Assembly (NCBI GenBank): GCA_015486425.1
Contig: WFRQ01000383.1
Coordinates: 1-8,346 of the forward strand
Length of the DNA: 8,346 bases
Origin: Deltaproteobacteria bacterium
GTDB taxonomy: Bacteria > Desulfobacterota > Dissulfuribacteria > Dissulfuribacterales > QOAL01
Direction: 5' to 3'
Positions 6,320 to 8,346 of the stretch are shown here, piece after piece. The number at the start of each line of letters is the position of its first letter. The stretch's first letter is position 1. The position numbers and the translations under genes were made by a program. The notes beneath the pieces were generated by a model. That model ran no database searches. It was not told where the DNA came from and saw only the letters and a program-made list of their open reading frames with translations.

Positions 6320-8346
6320 TCAACTGATCTTGAAAAATGTTGCATAAAGCACAGGCACAAATACCAGTGTCAGCACTGTGGCAAAACCAAGTCCAAACAC
6401 AATGGTAACTGCCATTGAGACAAAGAATGCATCCTGGAACAAGGGAATCATACCCATCATGGTGGTAAGAGCTGCCATCATCACAGGCTGCATCCTGGAA
6501 ACGCCTGACTCAACAATTGCATTAAGCCCCGGCATGCCCTCCCGGATATTTATGTCAATCTGGTCAATAAGCACCAGGGCATTTTTGATAAGCATGCCTG
6601 AAAGGCTCATGAGACCAAGAAGCGCCATGAACCCGAACGGCTGCTTCAGCAGCAGGAGACCGGCGGTTACACCGATAAGTGCAAGCGGCACTGTGAGCCA
6701 GATGATAAGGGGCTGCCGGAATGCATTGAACATGAATATTACAATAAGTATCATCATACCGAAGTAGATGGGGATATTTTCAGCAAGCTGTTTCTGTGAA
6801 TCTGCTGAATCTTCAAGCTCGCCGCCCCATGCAATAAAGTAGCCGGATTTATCCTTCAGAGGGATGATATCGTCGTACTTCATGGGAATGGTCTTTGCCG
6901 TCCACTTCTCGCCTTCTTCCAGAGGATGGCCCCGGTAAGCAGCCAGGTCCACGCCAAGGACCTGCTCAATACGGGGTTTAACCTTTGCCATGAGCTCCGC
7001 AGGCAGTTCGTCACCACGGGGGTCAGCATGAACCTTTATCATCTGTCTCCTGTGCCAGCGTGAAACCCTTGCATTTTCCCAGCCGGTGTCCATACCGTTA
7101 AGCACCTGCATTATGGGAATGTATTTCTGGGCCATGGGACTGTAGAGCTGAATCTCCAGCAGATCGTCAATAGTGTCGCGTTCTGATTCAGGGGCACGGG
7201 CAATAATTGGGATAAGGTTTATACCTTCACGGTAAACACCAGTCTGGGTTCCGGAATAGTTTGCCTGAATGGCAGTCGCCACCATGGGCCTTGTGATACC
7301 AAGAACCATTGCACGATCTTCAGCAAGGACAGGCACCGGCACCTTGACCTTTTCACCCCACTCGCTACGCACTGACTTTGCGCCTGCATTGCGGAATATG
7401 CGCATGGCTTTGTTGGCCATTGCCCTGAGTTCTTCCGGGTCCTCTCCATTTATGCGAAGCTGTATCTTGCCTCCGTTGGCAGGACCGAGGTTGAACTTCT
7501 TGACGTTGATGGCAGCGTCAGGAAACATATTTTCAATTTCACGCTGCAGCCTGGGCTGCATGGCATTAATCTTCCTGTAGTCATCAACTGACACCAGCAC
7601 GCTGGCATACTGATTGGCTGCATCCACCGGCACGGCATAAGTCAGCAGGAAACGTGGATGCCCGCCGCCAATGGCAGAGGCTACCTGGGTTACGCCATCC
7701 TGCTTTCTCAGGTACTCTGCAATCTTTTTTACATGCCTTTCATTCTCCTCTATCTGTATTCCCTCCCTGAAAAAACACTCCACCATGAACTGCGGTCTGG
7801 TTGACGCAGGGAAGAAGAGCTGCTTCACAAAGGTGAAACCGTATAAAGAGGCTGCAAAGAGCCCCACCACGATGGCAATGGTAATCCATCTGTATCTGAT
7901 GGCCACCGAGAGGAGCTTTCTGTATATCTGGTAAAACTTCCCGCCATAGGCATCTACGGAACCTGCTTTTGCCTCCTTGTCTTTTTTGGAAAGTATAAAG
8001 TGCTTTGTGACAAGGGGAGTAGTGGTAACCGCAGTTATCCACGACATGGAAAGTGAAATAAGAATTACGTAGTAAAGGGACTGACAGTACTCACCAGTAG
8101 AGTTGGACATTCCCCCGATGGAGGCAAAGGCCATGATGGCAACAGCAGTTGCCGCAAGGAGCGGCATGGAGTTCTGTGAAACCACCTCTTTGGCAGCCTG
8201 CAGACCGTCCATGCCCTGCTGCATCTTCACCTTCATGCCATCCACTACCACAATTGCATTATCAACCAGCATACCAAGTGCAATTATCAGGGCCCCAAGG
8301 GAGATTCGTTCAAGCGTGATACGGTAGTAACCCATCACCACAAATG
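6320..8346 (-). CDS. RND-family efflux permease, C-terminal two thirds (5' partial)
   Basis: Inner-membrane, proton-driven efflux pump of the AcrB-type resistance-nodulation-division superfamily. The frame is open to the right edge (about 675 residues seen of roughly 1040 usual), so the first periplasmic loop and first three membrane segments are missing. Visible are TM4 with GMLVDNAIVVVD, TM5-TM6, TM7 (WITIAIVVGLFAASLYGF), the second large periplasmic domain, and TM8-TM12, including SGMLIKNALVLID with the conserved lysine and the closing VFVPVLYATFF. The TM4 relay reads Asp-Asn (codons 8263-8258) where AcrB has Asp-Asp; Asp-Asn occurs in other RND branches, so this need not mean loss of function. 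The TolC-type gene follows on the same strand after 242 bp, so pump and channel are probably one system. A membrane-fusion adaptor would be expected beyond the right edge. The substrate cannot be told from sequence. Confidence 0.94.
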   Translation of the reverse strand, partial: FVVMGYYRITLERISLGALIIALGMLVDNAIVVVDGMKVKMQQGMDGLQAAKEVVSQNSMPLLAATAVAIMAFASIGGMSNSTGEYCQSLYYVILISLSMSWITAVTTTPLVTKHFILSKKDKEAKAGSVDAYGGKFYQIYRKLLSVAIRYRWITIAIVVGLFAASLYGFTFVKQLFFPASTRPQFMVECFFREGIQIEENERHVKKIAEYLRKQDGVTQVASAIGGGHPRFLLTYAVPVDAANQYASVLVSVDDYRKINAMQPRLQREIENMFPDAAINVKKFNLGPANGGKIQLRINGEDPEELRAMANKAMRIFRNAGAKSVRSEWGEKVKVPVPVLAEDRAMVLGITRPMVATAIQANYSGTQTGVYREGINLIPIIARAPESERDTIDDLLEIQLYSPMAQKYIPIMQVLNGMDTGWENARVSRWHRRQMIKVHADPRGDELPAELMAKVKPRIEQVLGVDLAAYRGHPLEEGEKWTAKTIPMKYDDIIPLKDKSGYFIAWGGELEDSADSQKQLAENIPIYFGMMILIVIFMFNAFRQPLIIWLTVPLALIGVTAGLLLLKQPFGFMALLGLMSLSGMLIKNALVLIDQIDINIREGMPGLNAIVESGVSRMQPVMMAALTTMMGMIPLFQDAFFVSMAVTIVFGLGFATVLTLVFVPVLYATFFKIS

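Overview
The window looks like part of a Gram-negative chromosome of moderate GC content. Its TolC-type outer-membrane protein, RND pump and hybrid histidine kinase fit a proteobacterial or Desulfobacterota-like organism. This placement is an inference from gene style and repeat-rich intergenic DNA; there is no rRNA or other marker to settle it.

Layout, left to right. (1) 1-386, plus strand: the end of a small heptad-repeat coiled-coil protein with a C-terminal membrane anchor, truncated by the window edge. (2) 569-2452, plus strand: a complete membrane-bound hybrid sensor kinase (three predicted TM segments, PAS, HisKA, HATPase, receiver). (3) 2635-3258, minus strand: a higBA toxin-antitoxin locus. 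The HigA antitoxin is intact, the HigB toxin gene carries a single-base frameshift near its start, and a promoter overlaps a 19-bp perfect operator palindrome. (4) 3293-3674: about 380 bp of non-coding, repeat-like DNA. (5) 3675-6077, minus strand: an unusual 800-residue protein joining an ABC-type periplasmic substrate-binding domain to a complete TolC-like outer-membrane channel. (6) 6078-6319: an intergenic region with two adjacent hairpins inside a 29-bp direct repeat. (7) 6320-8346, minus strand: the C-terminal two thirds of an RND efflux permease, running off the right edge. The RND and TolC-type genes are probably one efflux operon, with an adaptor expected beyond the right edge.

Two observations stand out. 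First, the higBA segment lies between exact 36-bp direct repeats (offset 1103 bp); one copy is the native 3' coding end of the TolC-type gene and the other is a detached fragment near the kinase gene. This suggests the toxin-antitoxin segment inserted at the 3' end of tolC and duplicated it, leaving the efflux gene intact. Second, the heptamer TTGAGCG (or its complement) occurs eight times in roughly 1 kb of non-coding DNA but I found it only once inside a gene, so it looks like a dispersed intergenic motif.

How the genes work together: the RND pump would move substrates out through the TolC-type channel, whose extra binding domain could capture or sense a ligand in the periplasm. The kinase is an orphan whose output is not visible here. 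No direct link between it and the pump can be shown from sequence alone.
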